A program made the position numbers and the translations under genes. From Sphingobium sp. HWE2-09 (GTDB taxonomy: Bacteria; Pseudomonadota; Alphaproteobacteria; Sphingomonadales; Sphingomonadaceae), in the NCBI RefSeq assembly GCF_035989265.1, contig NZ_JAYKZX010000003.1, forward strand, positions 930,001-994,000: a DNA stretch of 64,000 nt, given 5' to 3'. This document shows, piece by piece, positions 37,002-45,721 of the stretch (position 1 is the stretch's first letter; each line of letters opens with the position of its first letter). A model generated the notes under the pieces. The model was not told the origin of the DNA, ran no database searches, and saw nothing but the letters and a program-made list of their open reading frames with translations.

Positions 37002-37854
37002 ATGCGCTGAAACTTGCGAGAAAATCGGCTGCGGCCTGCGCCTTGCTCGCGGCGGTGAAAATCGCGCGACTATCGTTCTTCAAAACCTTAAGCCAGCTTG
37101 CGATATAGGGTGCATGATCCTTGCGGGGATCGCTCGGAAGGCCAAGCTTGCCCGCGATGAAAGCCGCGCCAAGCTCTGCGACCAGTTCCTCGACGGCGTA
37201 GGATTCAGAACCGAAACGCCCCGATAAATCGCGATCCAGCCGCAACTCGCCTCCGCTCCAATGCGTCAGCTCATGGCTCAGCACTGAGTAATATGCTGGT
37301 GCGCTTGTGAACCGGGCATAATCTATCATCTCGACCTGATCGCTTTCCGGCTTGAAGCAAGCGATACCGCCGCCATGGGTGATATGTGCCGGGATGCTAG
37401 AAAAGAACCGCTCGGCGCGCTCGATGCGTTCGCTCTCTGAAAGCTGTGGGATTTCCGGGGACATGTAGCCGTCCACCTGATCGGCGTTGAACACGCTGTA
37501 CCTTCGGGCAACGAAACGCCCGCGAGCCTCGCCGTCTTGTTCCTGCTTTCCTTCCGCTTCGCTAAGGTTCTTCCAAAAGAACACGCTTGCCGATTTCTCG
37601 CCTTTGCGGACCTGACAGTCCTTATCCTGCCATTGCTGGTAAGTTGCCCATGTGCCCGACTGGTAACGCTTTGCCTCTGCTATCATCCATAAAGATATGA
37701 CGTTCAGCCCGCGATAGTCGCGCCCGCTGGCGACATTCACGGGGCAAGCAATGTCTTGCGCCATGCGATGCCATGGCATTTTGAACTCTGCCGCGCCCTC
37801 CTCGATAGCCGTAACGATTTGGTTGGTGATGGTTTCATAGATGGTTGCTGTCAT
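37000..37854 (-). CDS. ardC: Antirestriction protein ArdC
   Basis: 284-residue protein that protects incoming single-stranded DNA from host restriction. The N-terminal ArdC ssDNA-binding domain (YETITNQIVTAIEEG, RDYRGLNVISLW, GTWATYQQW) precedes a zincin-like metallopeptidase domain with HELTHWSG (HExxH) near residue 200 and the distal Glu in EELVAELGAAF. Both parts are complete. Such genes enter early in conjugation, which fits a mobilizable unit. The structured leader upstream (37855-38260) is shared with many plasmid ardC loci, by my recollection. Confidence 0.93.
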   Translation of the reverse strand: MTATIYETITNQIVTAIEEGAAEFKMPWHRMAQDIACPVNVASGRDYRGLNVISLWMIAEAKRYQSGTWATYQQWQDKDCQVRKGEKSASVFFWKNLSEAEGKQEQDGEARGRFVARRYSVFNADQVDGYMSPEIPQLSESERIERAERFFSSIPAHITHGGGIACFKPESDQVEMIDYARFTSAPAYYSVLSHELTHWSGGELRLDRDLSGRFGSESYAVEELVAELGAAFIAGKLGLPSDPRKDHAPYIASWLKVLKNDSRAIFTAASKAQAAADFLASFSA

Positions 37855-38260
37855 GGCCTTTTCCTTGGGCTCGGGTTGCGTGATGCAACCCGTTGCCTGT
37901 CGGCGAGACCGGGGGTGGAAAGGCGCAATGCCGCCATTGCCGGAGGGGTATCACCTGGCCTGCACGGAAGCGGAGCGGAGGAAGGTTGGGGAAACCGTCA
38001 ATGGCCCGAAGGCTTGGGCTTCGCGCCGCGTCAGGGGGAAGTCCCCCTAAGCGCGATAGGGATTGTCACCCGAAAGGGCCGAGATCGACGCCACAAGCGT
38101 CAGCTCGGGGCAACGCCTAAAGCCCGGCCCGCAGAGGATCGCCCCTTACAGATCTGAAAAGTTTGCATTTTTCTCATGCGGGAAGATTGTTGTTACCCTC
38201 GACGGACCGACCATCGGTTAATGATATGGCTGGAGCATTTTTGTAGGCTCCAGCCGTCAC
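37855..38260. other. Structured non-coding region upstream of ardC
   Basis: 406 bases with no credible gene but several hairpins. GGGGG-AAGT-CCCCC lies near 38034-38047. A two-part stem CCGAG...GACGC-CACAA-GCGTC...CTCGG lies near 38080-38111. GGCTGGAGC...GCTCCAGCC lies at about 38229-38254, just past the end of the ATPase gene. The region would be the ardC leader; a single-strand promoter, an oriT and a small RNA are all possible. Confidence 0.5.
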
Positions 38261-40504
38261 TTATGCCGACAATTTTTCCAGCCCTTGGTAATGTGCGGGC
38301 GCAACGCTTTCGATCATCTCAAGAAGATATTTTACATTTTTCTGACTTTCTGAAACTATTGCTGGATCAAATCCTTTTCCGGTGAAGTGTGAATTATCAT
38401 TCGTGAATTTGTAAATTGCAGCTTTCTTGTCCTCATCGAACGTGATGGTCTCCATTTTTTTATAAAGCTTGTCATTCGATGGAGAGTGGAACTCAAGAAA
38501 CGTCTCAAGAAGTTTTCGGGCCACGTTCGGCATGTGGTAACAAGATGCGATCGTTCCATCAGACTTAAAATGATACAGGGTCTTGAAAAGAAATTGATAT
38601 TCGGTCTGATGGTCGATGAGTAGTTTGTCCAAACTTCCGATTGTCGCCACGCGGTCGCTGGCAGTCTCGGTGCAAATAATCATGTAATGTGACGTGTTCT
38701 TCTTTGCATTGTCGAGCCAGTTCAAAAGCAGTTTCAAGAATTCGAAATTATGTGTAAGCAGGAAAACTTGCTTAGCGTTTTTCACAGCATTTTTCAGGCA
38801 GGCGAATGCTTGGTAGATTGCAGAGGAATCTAGGCTCGAAATTGGGTCGTCGATAACCACGATCCCTTCCGCCACATCGAACTCCTGATCTCCGAGATGC
38901 GTGACGAAATAGATGAATGCAATGGCCGTCTTTTCGCCTTCACTAAGACGCTTTGCTGGCTTCCCACGCCGTAACAGCCGATAGCCTTCATCAGCAGAAT
39001 GAAACTCAAGATCAGTGCGGCCAAGAAAATCACGAAGGCGTTTTGTCATTTCAGACCCGCCCGCATGAGCGCTCGATACCTTCGCCCGCTTTTCCTTTAT
39101 CGACGCTAGCAGCGCTGCCATGCTGCGCGGATCGGGAAATTCCGGCGCGCCATTTGTCAGCTTGGCCGCCTCAATGTTGTGTCCCTCGATCTGCTTCTCA
39201 AATTCCTCAACCTGCTCGGCAATCCCCGCGAGATAGTGCCGTTCCAGTATTTCCCGTGCCTTCCCCTTGGCTGACGAGAATTGTGCCGTTTTGATGTTGT
39301 GCCGGGCAAGGATGTTATTGAGCTGGTTCGCTGCCTCCAACAGCGCAGCGGCCTCGATGTCCGCTTCGGTATCAAATGCGCTCGATCGCCGAATGAGTTT
39401 GTCAGCAAGGATGGCGTCAAGGTCAGTGAAGCGTTCAAGGCAGGCAGACCGGGCAGCTTCCCAAGCCTCAACCGCGATCTCGTATTCTTTCCAAAGCTCG
39501 GCGTAGAGTGATGACTGGGCGGCGGGTTCTATCTTCCGCAAACTATCCGCCAGCCGCAGACCCGTGGCCATTGCCGCTTCGATCTCGGTCTTGAGCAACT
39601 GGTCGGCTGCGCCGAAATGCTGGGCCAGCGCTTCAGCGCGATCAGCCGGGATAGGCTGCGCGCAATATTCGCAAGAGGGTGAAGAATGTTCGCGGTGAAG
39701 CTTGATCCCTTCCTCAACCCATTTGGATATTTCAGGATTTTCGACGAGACGCTTCAACGCGCCTTCCTGAGCCGTTTTCCGCGTAAGGCTTTCGACCGTG
39801 CGGGAGAACCGGGCGCAGACATCTGTGAATGGTTCAAGCTCACCGTCACTGTCGCGTAGCTGCGGCGGCAATCCAAACTCACTGACCGGATCGGCCTGCT
39901 CCTGCCGGAGCGTGGCGCGGCTAACCTCAAGTTCGTCGTCGGCATAGGTCTTCAGCGGACGCAGGCGGGCAAAGTCTTTCTCCGCGTCAGGCTTGCGATA
40001 GCTACGAAGCGATGCGCCGCTGGTGGCCTCACCAATGGTTTTTGCGACGGCTGAGAAAACTTTGCCCTTGTCATTCGTCGCCTTTTCCGTGGCGGTTGAT
40101 ATAGCCTTGAGTTGCAATTCGCGGGCATCATAGGTCGCTTGTTCCTTACGAACCTCTTCGGCGAGTTCCTTATTCTCGACGCCGACAATCAGGATGGGAC
40201 GGATAGGCCCATCGAATTTCCCGATATTCGCCTCCACGTAATCGGCGTTGAACACCCGCAGTTTGCGGCTGTATTTTTGGCCTTTGGCAACCGCGCCGCT
40301 TTCCCCATCGACTGCGAATTCAAGCAGCGGATATTCTGTGTGCGCGCCGTCGTTCAATGCTGAAAACAGGCGCGAGAGCGTGGTTTTGCCTGCGCCGTTT
40401 TCGCCGTAGATCAGGTTGTAGCGTGAGAATGCCTTAAGCCCCGGCGCTTGGGTATAGTTGCCGAAGACGCCTAAGTTTTTGATCGACTTAATGGCGGTCA
40501 GCAT
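38261..40504 (-). CDS. AAA_13-type ABC ATPase with zinc hook, RloC-like candidate anticodon nuclease
   Basis: 747 residues. Walker A GENGAGKTT (34-42), a short coiled coil broken by the CEYC zinc-hook pair near 280, ABC signature LSEGEKTA near 521, Walker B VVIDDPISSLD near 549 and H-loop LLTHNF near 584. The C-terminal 110 residues hold ARKLLETFLEF (R-x3-E) and NDNSHF, resembling the Arg-Glu-His arrangement of PrrC/RloC nuclease domains. RloC proteins cut tRNA anticodons when phages damage DNA or host restriction. The start overlaps the stop of the XRE regulator, so they form one operon. tRNA cleavage here is inference. Confidence 0.75.
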   Translation of the reverse strand: MLTAIKSIKNLGVFGNYTQAPGLKAFSRYNLIYGENGAGKTTLSRLFSALNDGAHTEYPLLEFAVDGESGAVAKGQKYSRKLRVFNADYVEANIGKFDGPIRPILIVGVENKELAEEVRKEQATYDARELQLKAISTATEKATNDKGKVFSAVAKTIGEATSGASLRSYRKPDAEKDFARLRPLKTYADDELEVSRATLRQEQADPVSEFGLPPQLRDSDGELEPFTDVCARFSRTVESLTRKTAQEGALKRLVENPEISKWVEEGIKLHREHSSPSCEYCAQPIPADRAEALAQHFGAADQLLKTEIEAAMATGLRLADSLRKIEPAAQSSLYAELWKEYEIAVEAWEAARSACLERFTDLDAILADKLIRRSSAFDTEADIEAAALLEAANQLNNILARHNIKTAQFSSAKGKAREILERHYLAGIAEQVEEFEKQIEGHNIEAAKLTNGAPEFPDPRSMAALLASIKEKRAKVSSAHAGGSEMTKRLRDFLGRTDLEFHSADEGYRLLRRGKPAKRLSEGEKTAIAFIYFVTHLGDQEFDVAEGIVVIDDPISSLDSSAIYQAFACLKNAVKNAKQVFLLTHNFEFLKLLLNWLDNAKKNTSHYMIICTETASDRVATIGSLDKLLIDHQTEYQFLFKTLYHFKSDGTIASCYHMPNVARKLLETFLEFHSPSNDKLYKKMETITFDEDKKAAIYKFTNDNSHFTGKGFDPAIVSESQKNVKYLLEMIESVAPAHYQGLEKLSA

Positions 40505-41268
40505 CCCTCATTCTCCCCCTGCTTTTTCGGCTCCCAGCCCTTCATGAAGTACGGCTGGCCATTATCGACATTCACGTCGGTCGACTCCTCTCCGTATTCG
40601 CCCGGTGGCCCCAGCACGCTCGCTATGCGAAATTGCATTTCGCTAGGATCACCCTCGGCAGGTAGGTCGTATCGTTCCGGCAGGTGCCGCATCTGATGGG
40701 TGTAGTAGAACCACACATCATTGCCCTTCAGAAGCACGAGAAGTTGGCGAACGCGCCGCCTTAGCGCGATTTCATCCGCTGGCGTCGGCCTCGAAAGCCA
40801 ATCGCGTTTCGAATATGTGAGATCAGTCAGGAGGCGGATCAGCTCTTCGGCATACTCGCTGGTTTCTGCGGTAAGCTGAACGTCGATCTGAACAGTCAGG
40901 TCTTGGGAGTGCTGGGCATCATGGATCAGCCTGCCCTCGTCCATCGTTGCGTAGGCTAGGTCTTTGTCAAATCGGGGGATCACGCGATCCTTGAAAATCC
41001 TATCAAGGAGGCTTGGGGCAGTGTCGTTGGGGGCGGGCACTAGCTTCGGCGTGTCGATCGCATAAGCGATCGTATCGCGTGGCACGCCTAGATAGGCTGC
41101 AATGCGATCCAACTCCGGCATCGTAACCGCCGCATTTTCATTCTCGATAGATCGAATGCGGCGTTCACTGATACCAACCGCATGCGACATCTCTTTCTGG
41201 AGCGATCCCTTTTCGAGCTGCGACCGGAGCTCTTTTATCAAATTGCCGTTTGGCGTGACCTTTTTCAT
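40498..41268 (-). CDS. XRE-family regulator coupled to the RloC-like ATPase
   Basis: 256 residues. The N-terminal 75 residues are a helix-turn-helix (LIKELRSQLEKGSLQKEMSHAVGISERRIRSIENENAAVTMPELDRIAAYLG); the rest is an unrecognised alpha-helical sensor-like region (DVQLTAETSEYAEELIRLLTDLTYSKRDW). Its stop overlaps the ATPase start by seven bases. As the first gene of the pair, it probably controls the toxic partner. The domain after the HTH could sense a signal, but no ligand motif is visible. Confidence 0.75.
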   Translation of the reverse strand: MKKVTPNGNLIKELRSQLEKGSLQKEMSHAVGISERRIRSIENENAAVTMPELDRIAAYLGVPRDTIAYAIDTPKLVPAPNDTAPSLLDRIFKDRVIPRFDKDLAYATMDEGRLIHDAQHSQDLTVQIDVQLTAETSEYAEELIRLLTDLTYSKRDWLSRPTPADEIALRRRVRQLLVLLKGNDVWFYYTHQMRHLPERYDLPAEGDPSEMQFRIASVLGPPGEYGEESTDVNVDNGQPYFMKGWEPKKQGENEGC

Positions 41269-41579
41269 CGTAACCTCTATGTTTGTGTTCTGGTCACGAA
41301 GCTACAACAGATTGCCATGCTTGGGGCGGCACGTAATCGGCAGGCAGCGGCACATGATCGGCACGCATAGATGACAGGATTTTAGATGGCCGCATTGTCA
41401 TTGCCCTTTTACCGGATTTTTTCGCGTTCGAATTTCTTCATAAATTCTTTTCAGTTATTGGATTTAACCTAAACCACCCCTTTCGGTTTGGCCAGATTCA
41501 GGTTTCACGCAATTCACAAATGAATGGCATCCGTGAAGCTTGGGGATAGAGAATATTTTCCTATGGCGTTCCGATATAT
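41269..41579. other. Divergent promoter interval between the XRE gene and umuD
   Basis: About 310 bases, AT-rich in 41395-41480. No credible gene. It must contain the promoter of the XRE-ATPase operon and that of umuD; only the SOS box at 41580 is recognisable. Confidence 0.5.
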
Positions 41580-41594
41580 GTTCCCTGTATGTTC
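41580..41594 (+). promoter_or_regulatory. LexA box (SOS operator) of umuDC
   Basis: GTTCCCTGTATGTTC is GTTC-N7-GTTC, the alphaproteobacterial LexA site. It ends five bases before the ATG of the umuD-like gene, which implies a very short or leaderless transcript. A second GTTC eight bases upstream (41568) adds a near-match half-site. Confidence 0.85.
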
Positions 41595-41599
41595 TAGTC

Positions 41600-41968
41600 A
41601 TGGGAACATATCAGGGCGACAACACGACAGGCTTTCAGAGCCCTGCGCAAGACTACATTGAGCCTGTGGTCGATCTCGCGCGCCTGCTCGATCTGCGGCG
41701 TCCGGGTCTATATCCCGTCCGGGTTGTCGGCCAAGAGCTTCGCTCAAGGGGAATCCATGCGGGCGATATCCTGATTGCGAATGCCAACTCGGAGCCAACG
41801 ACGGGGAAGGTTTGCGTGGCCCTCCTCCATGGCGAATTCATTCTCGCCACGTTGACCCGTGATGGGGAGGACTGGTGGCTGCGTCCGTCCAGCGGCAACC
41901 CTGTGCAGGTTGATGGCGATGTGGAAATCTGGGCCATGATAAAGGCACTCGTGCGAACGAAGGTGTGA
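41600..41968 (+). CDS. umuD: UmuD'-like S24-fold protein without catalytic residues
   Basis: 122-residue partner of the UmuC polymerase. It aligns with E. coli UmuD from GF(P/Q)SPA onward, but begins only about ten residues before this point, near where RecA-stimulated cleavage would cut UmuD to UmuD'. The serine motif GDSM is replaced by GQEL, and the catalytic lysine region GEFTVKKL reads GEFILATL, so both members of the Ser-Lys dyad are gone. The ATG at 41600 follows the SOS box. An upstream in-frame start (41540) would place the operator inside the gene and is unlikely. Three bases separate it from umuC. Confidence 0.82.
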   Translation: MGTYQGDNTTGFQSPAQDYIEPVVDLARLLDLRRPGLYPVRVVGQELRSRGIHAGDILIANANSEPTTGKVCVALLHGEFILATLTRDGEDWWLRPSSGNPVQVDGDVEIWAMIKALVRTKV

Positions 41969-41971
41969 GCC

Positions 41972-43268
41972 GTGTTCGCGCTGATTGACGGCAACAGCTT
42001 CTATTGCTCGTGCGAGCGGGCCTTTGATCCGTCGCTCCGCAACAAGCCTGTGGTGGTCCTGTCCAATAATGACGGCTGCGTAATCGCCCGCACAAGCGAG
42101 GCGAAGGATTTGGGATTAAAGATGGGCGAGCCCTGGCACCTGGCGTCGAAGCGGCCTGAGCTGAAAACCGTCATCGCCAAAAGCTCGAACTATGTTCTGT
42201 ATGGCGACATGAGCCGCCGGGTTTTCGATGTGCTCTCCGGCGAAGTGCCTCGAGTTCGAGCCTTACTCGATCGACGAAATGTTTCTCGATTTCGCAGGGC
42301 TTCCCGTCAATCTCGTGGCTTTCAGCGCTTCTCTCCGCGCCAAGGTACTCAAAGTCGCGAAGATCCCGACATGCGTTGGCATTGGCCCGACGAAGACGAT
42401 CGCCAAACTTGCAAACAAGCTCGCGAAGGCTGATCGCACGGGCTGCGGCGTCCTTGATCTATCATCGCCCGACACGAGGGCGACCATCTACCAAATGGCA
42501 GACATCTCCGATGTCTGGGGGGTGGGGCGGGCGTCCATGGCCAAGCTTGAAAAGCTGGGCGTGCATACACTTTCTGATTTTGTCGCGCTTGATCCCGAGC
42601 TTGTACGGGGGATGCTGACGGTAACAGGACAGCGGACCCATGCAGAGCTGCGCGGAATCTCGTGTATGCCGTTCTCGGAAGCGCCGGCATCGCGAAAGAG
42701 CATCGCCTGCACGCGGAGCTTTGGGCGGGCGATCACTGACTTCGACGAAATGCGAGAAGCGGTCGCGACTTATGCGGCGCGGGCCGCAGAGAAGCTGCGC
42801 CGCTTCAACCTGCGCGCGGGAGCCATGCAGGTGTTTATGCGGACGAACGAGTTCAACGATGATCCGAAATATTCGAATTCGGTTACGCTTGGCGTCGAGG
42901 CAACCGCAAACTCGTTTGCGCTAATCGGGACAGCCACGCGCGCGGCGAACGCCATGTGGCGGGACGGATTCCGATATTTCAAGGCGGGCGTCATTTTGCT
43001 CGACTTGTATATGCCGAACGAATTGCCCGCCGCCGACCTGTTCGCCTCCCGCGATCCAGATAAATCGAAAGCGCTCATGGTCGCGCTCGATGCCATCAAT
43101 GGCCGCTATGGTCGGGAGAGCGTTAGACCGGGCGGCTTGGCCAAGCGCTCCGGTGGCTGGGCGATGAAGCGCGAGAATTTGTCGCCCTGCTACACGACGC
43201 GCGTGGCGGACTTACTCACGGTCAAAGCCTCATCTTGTTCCGATAAGAAAAGGCCGATCGAGAGCTAA
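41972..43268 (+). pseudogene. umuC: UmuC/DNA polymerase V catalytic subunit, frameshifted
   Basis: Y-family translesion polymerase. The first frame (GTG 41972) gives [40 protein letters not shown] and [12 protein letters not shown]. One extra base near 42249-42251 (GTGCCTCGAG for GTGCCCGAG) shifts the frame; the second frame continues [14 protein letters not shown] with the catalytic Asp/Glu, then [17 protein letters not shown] and the little-finger domain to 43268. With one base removed, the protein would be about 430 residues, full length for UmuC. Either an inactivated gene or a sequence error. Confidence 0.8.
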
Positions 43269-43596
43269 TGCGCATCCAACCCGCGCTGAGGTTGGTCCCT
43301 CGGAAGGAGGCAGGGTCACTAGGGGCTGGCACGCCCGCTAGTTTGTCTCGATGGGCAAAACCATCGTGCGGGGTCCACGGGCGGCAAACGCCTTGGTCAT
43401 GGGGTCACGGGGAGCACGAAGGCTCTCCCGGTCGATGGGGTTTGGGGAGAGCGAAGTCTCCCCATTGGTGCTGATCCGGCTCGATGCCGCGATCAGCACC
43501 AATGGCCGGAGGGATGCAACGGGAACGCGCAGCGGGTTCCCTTGCCAAGATGGCGTGTAGTTACACGCACATCTTGCGGTTAGCGTAAGCACGTTA
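43269..43596. other. Non-coding cluster of inverted repeats
   Basis: 328 bases without a gene, holding at least four hairpins. GGGGAGA...TCTCCCC lies at 43444-43463, the long hairpin at 43462-43505, and GGGAAC...GTTCCC at 43521-43541. A near-perfect 31-base palindrome (one bulge) lies at 43546-43576, with half-site CAAGATG-GCGTGTA. The last may serve as terminator or operator for the 43597 gene. The cluster as a whole is unexplained. Confidence 0.6.
43462..43505. repeat. Long perfect hairpin
   Basis: CCATTGGTGCTGATC (43462-43476) pairs fully with GATCAGCACCAATGG (43491-43505); the 14-base centre adds a CGGC-TCGAT-GCCG stem with one unpaired base. No T-run follows, so it is not a simple terminator. 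Confidence 0.8.
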
Positions 43597-43863
43597 TCAC
43601 TGCTTCATTTCGGCCATATCTAGGTCTGGGTCTTCGCACGCCAACAGCGCCACTTGCTCCATCGCCGCATGGATGACCGCACGGGCTGATTGTAGGCCTT
43701 GATGCTCGTATGTAAGCATCGCTGCATAGGAAGCCATACAAGCCGCGGCCTTATCAAGAGGCATTTGCTGATGCGAAAGCAAGTGCTCCATAGCAATTCT
43801 AAGGGGAGACAGATCGGTATGGGTATCGTCTTGCACGTCGATCAATCTCCCCAACGCCAGCAT
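43597..43863 (-). CDS. Small hypothetical protein
   Basis: 88 residues, mostly helical (MLALGRLIDVQDDTHTDLSPLRIAMEHLLSHQQM), Met-, Ala- and His-rich, acidic C-terminus. No domain recognised. It starts 39 bases downstream of the lipoprotein gene on the same strand, so they may be co-transcribed. Confidence 0.5.
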   Translation of the reverse strand: MLALGRLIDVQDDTHTDLSPLRIAMEHLLSHQQMPLDKAAACMASYAAMLTYEHQGLQSARAVIHAAMEQVALLACEDPDLDMAEMKQ

Positions 43864-43902
43864 AGATTTTGAAACTAACGCACCTGCGAAGTTTGAGAAG
43901 AC

Positions 43903-44508
43903 CTATTTTTGCGTGAGCGTCGTTACCGCTTTCGGCGAGGTCGGTTGTGCAGCAACGGTCACCTGCCATCCTTTTTCTGCGACAGCCTTTGCTACGGCGT
44001 CTTTGACAGCCGCATCTATTTTCGCCTGTAGCTCCTTGTCAGACGTCTTCGCCCCCGCCGACGCTAGAACATAAAGGCGGCGCACCGCGTTATCTGCTTT
44101 CACCTGCTCTATAAATTCAGCGTTGCCCAGATAACCAGCCATGTTTAAATTGCAGGAATTGGCAAAGTTGCGATCAAGCGCGGCGAGATTCTCAGTTAAA
44201 GTTCCAACGGTAACAAGATTCGTTCCGTAGGCTTCCTCGGAGGACAAACTGATGACTTCCGAGGGCTTGAAGTTTGGCTTTGATGACGACGTGACGGCTT
44301 GGCCCGTGAAAGGCGTTGGCTCTGGGCATAGCAAAAATTTACCATCAGGAAGCGCGATCCATGCTACAAATCGACGTTCGCCCGTTGAAGTCCATAAACG
44401 TGTTTCTGTCTTGTGGGCCGCCATCGGCCTGTTCTTTATTGCGGTTATCGTTGAGGCGCATCCGCTCAATCCGAATGCCAACAGTGCAATCACGCTTATC
44501 TTCATCAT
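43903..44508 (-). CDS. Hypothetical lipoprotein
   Basis: 201-residue exported protein. A signal sequence MKISVIALLAFGLSGCAST has a clear lipobox (LSGC). The mature part is beta-rich, then turns into an Ala/Lys helix (ELQAKIDAAVKDAVAKAVAEKG). No family is recognised. In conjugative elements, lipoproteins of this type may act in surface exclusion or regulation, but nothing here shows it. The second Met at 44505 is an equally good start. Confidence 0.65.
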   Translation of the reverse strand: MMKISVIALLAFGLSGCASTITAIKNRPMAAHKTETRLWTSTGERRFVAWIALPDGKFLLCPEPTPFTGQAVTSSSKPNFKPSEVISLSSEEAYGTNLVTVGTLTENLAALDRNFANSCNLNMAGYLGNAEFIEQVKADNAVRRLYVLASAGAKTSDKELQAKIDAAVKDAVAKAVAEKGWQVTVAAQPTSPKAVTTLTQK

Positions 44509-44589
44509 GCCAGTTCCCCCCTTGAGAGGGAGCGAGCGTAGCAGATCACTCAGATCGTGTTAGCCCAATAAGGAAGCCGAAAAATGAAA

Positions 44590-45078
44590 CTATTCAGTCA
44601 CAGTTGTAGACTTTATACTTTTTGGTTTACGGACTGACTTCAAAGGGGCTGCTGTAGCTTGAGCGGCAGCAGCTTTCGGCTTGCGACCAAGCCCGATCTT
44701 GATTGCAAGATTGCGGCGCGATTCTGCATAATTTGCTGCGACCATCGGATAGTCTTTGGGAAGTCCGAAAGCCTCACGATAGCTGTCCGGCGTAAAGCCA
44801 TTGAGCGATAGGTGCCGTTTCAGCATCTTATACGGGTTGCCATCGATCATGCTGACCAGATGGTCCGGCTTGATCGACGCGCGGATGGAAACTGCCCCCT
44901 TGGGCTTTTCTTCCACTGGCTTAACGGGTGCGCCCAACCCCTGCAACGCGCCATAGACTTTTTCGATTAGGCCGCCAACGTCGCTCGCCGCCACACTATT
45001 ATTGCTGACATGGGCAGAAACGATGTCAGCGGTCAGGGTGATAAGTATTTCGTTTTCAGCGCCCACAATATTCTCCAT
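44590..45078 (-). CDS. MucR/Ros-family regulator lacking zinc ligands
   Basis: 162 residues. It resembles the chromosomal MucR at 1282 through HVSNNSVAASDVGGLIEKVY, SIRASIKPDHL, KMLKRHL and the GLPKDYPMVAANYAESRRNLAIKIGLG block. In place of the zinc ligand Cys it has Ser (LVSMIDG), and the last His of KRHLMTH is replaced (KRHLSLNG). Some rhizobial relatives bind DNA without zinc, so it may still be functional. It carries a longer basic tail. I start at ATG 45078, where similarity begins. It could cross-regulate host MucR targets. Confidence 0.85.
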   Translation of the reverse strand: MENIVGAENEILITLTADIVSAHVSNNSVAASDVGGLIEKVYGALQGLGAPVKPVEEKPKGAVSIRASIKPDHLVSMIDGNPYKMLKRHLSLNGFTPDSYREAFGLPKDYPMVAANYAESRRNLAIKIGLGRKPKAAAAQATAAPLKSVRKPKSIKSTTVTE

Positions 45079-45253
45079 TTTCTTAATATAATGGCTGTTA
45101 GCGAACTCGGGACAAATAATCCATTGTCGCAACCGATTTCACAAAGCGTCTCGCGCGCAAACGCTTACCTAAACCAAACTACCGTGAGGTCGATCCATAG
45201 GTTGACCACCGTAATCGCTATGCCATAGTTGCGCGGATGTCGCTGAGGTTCAC

Positions 45254-45718
45254 ATGGCAACTTGGTCCAGTTACCAATCTCTTATCCAACTTGCAGCCGC
45301 GCTAAATTTTGGGTTTGCAGGATTTGACTTCCTTTTTGTCAGGCGATTGGAAGAAGCAAAAAAAGCCAGAGAGAATATGGTTCGGCAAATGTTAGCCGAA
45401 AGGAAGCAAGGGGCTGCACGACCCACTCTAAGTGCCGCAAGAAACTCAGCGGTTAAATCACGCTTGGAAAAACTAGCCAATGTCGAAGCCGCCAAAGCAA
45501 GATGGAATGCTACATTTTCGGTTATTTCTGGAATCGTCTCGATATTTCTGCTGGGATATATGTCTGTCGCAGCCAACGATGAGGCCAGCATAGGCTTCTT
45601 GGTATCTTTTATTTTCGTTAGTTATCTATGGTTTTCTATTTCGTTGATGTGGATGTTAGGGGCAAGAACATACCTACGATTTTTCGTAACCAGATTTGCA
45701 AATGGGGATGCAAAATAA
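45254..45718 (+). CDS. Hypothetical membrane protein, AT-rich cassette
   Basis: 154 residues. A first hydrophobic helix (IQLAAALNFGFAGFDFLFV) is followed by a long basic loop (KKARENMVRQMLAERKQGAARP) and two more membrane segments (FSVISGIVSIFLLGYMSV and IGFLVSFIFVSYLWFSISLMWML). The gene is visibly AT-richer than the surroundings. Three bases separate its stop from the next gene, indicating one operon with the zinc-ribbon and HTH genes. No family is recognised. Confidence 0.65.
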   Translation: MATWSSYQSLIQLAAALNFGFAGFDFLFVRRLEEAKKARENMVRQMLAERKQGAARPTLSAARNSAVKSRLEKLANVEAAKARWNATFSVISGIVSIFLLGYMSVAANDEASIGFLVSFIFVSYLWFSISLMWMLGARTYLRFFVTRFANGDAK

Positions 45719-45721
45719 CGA

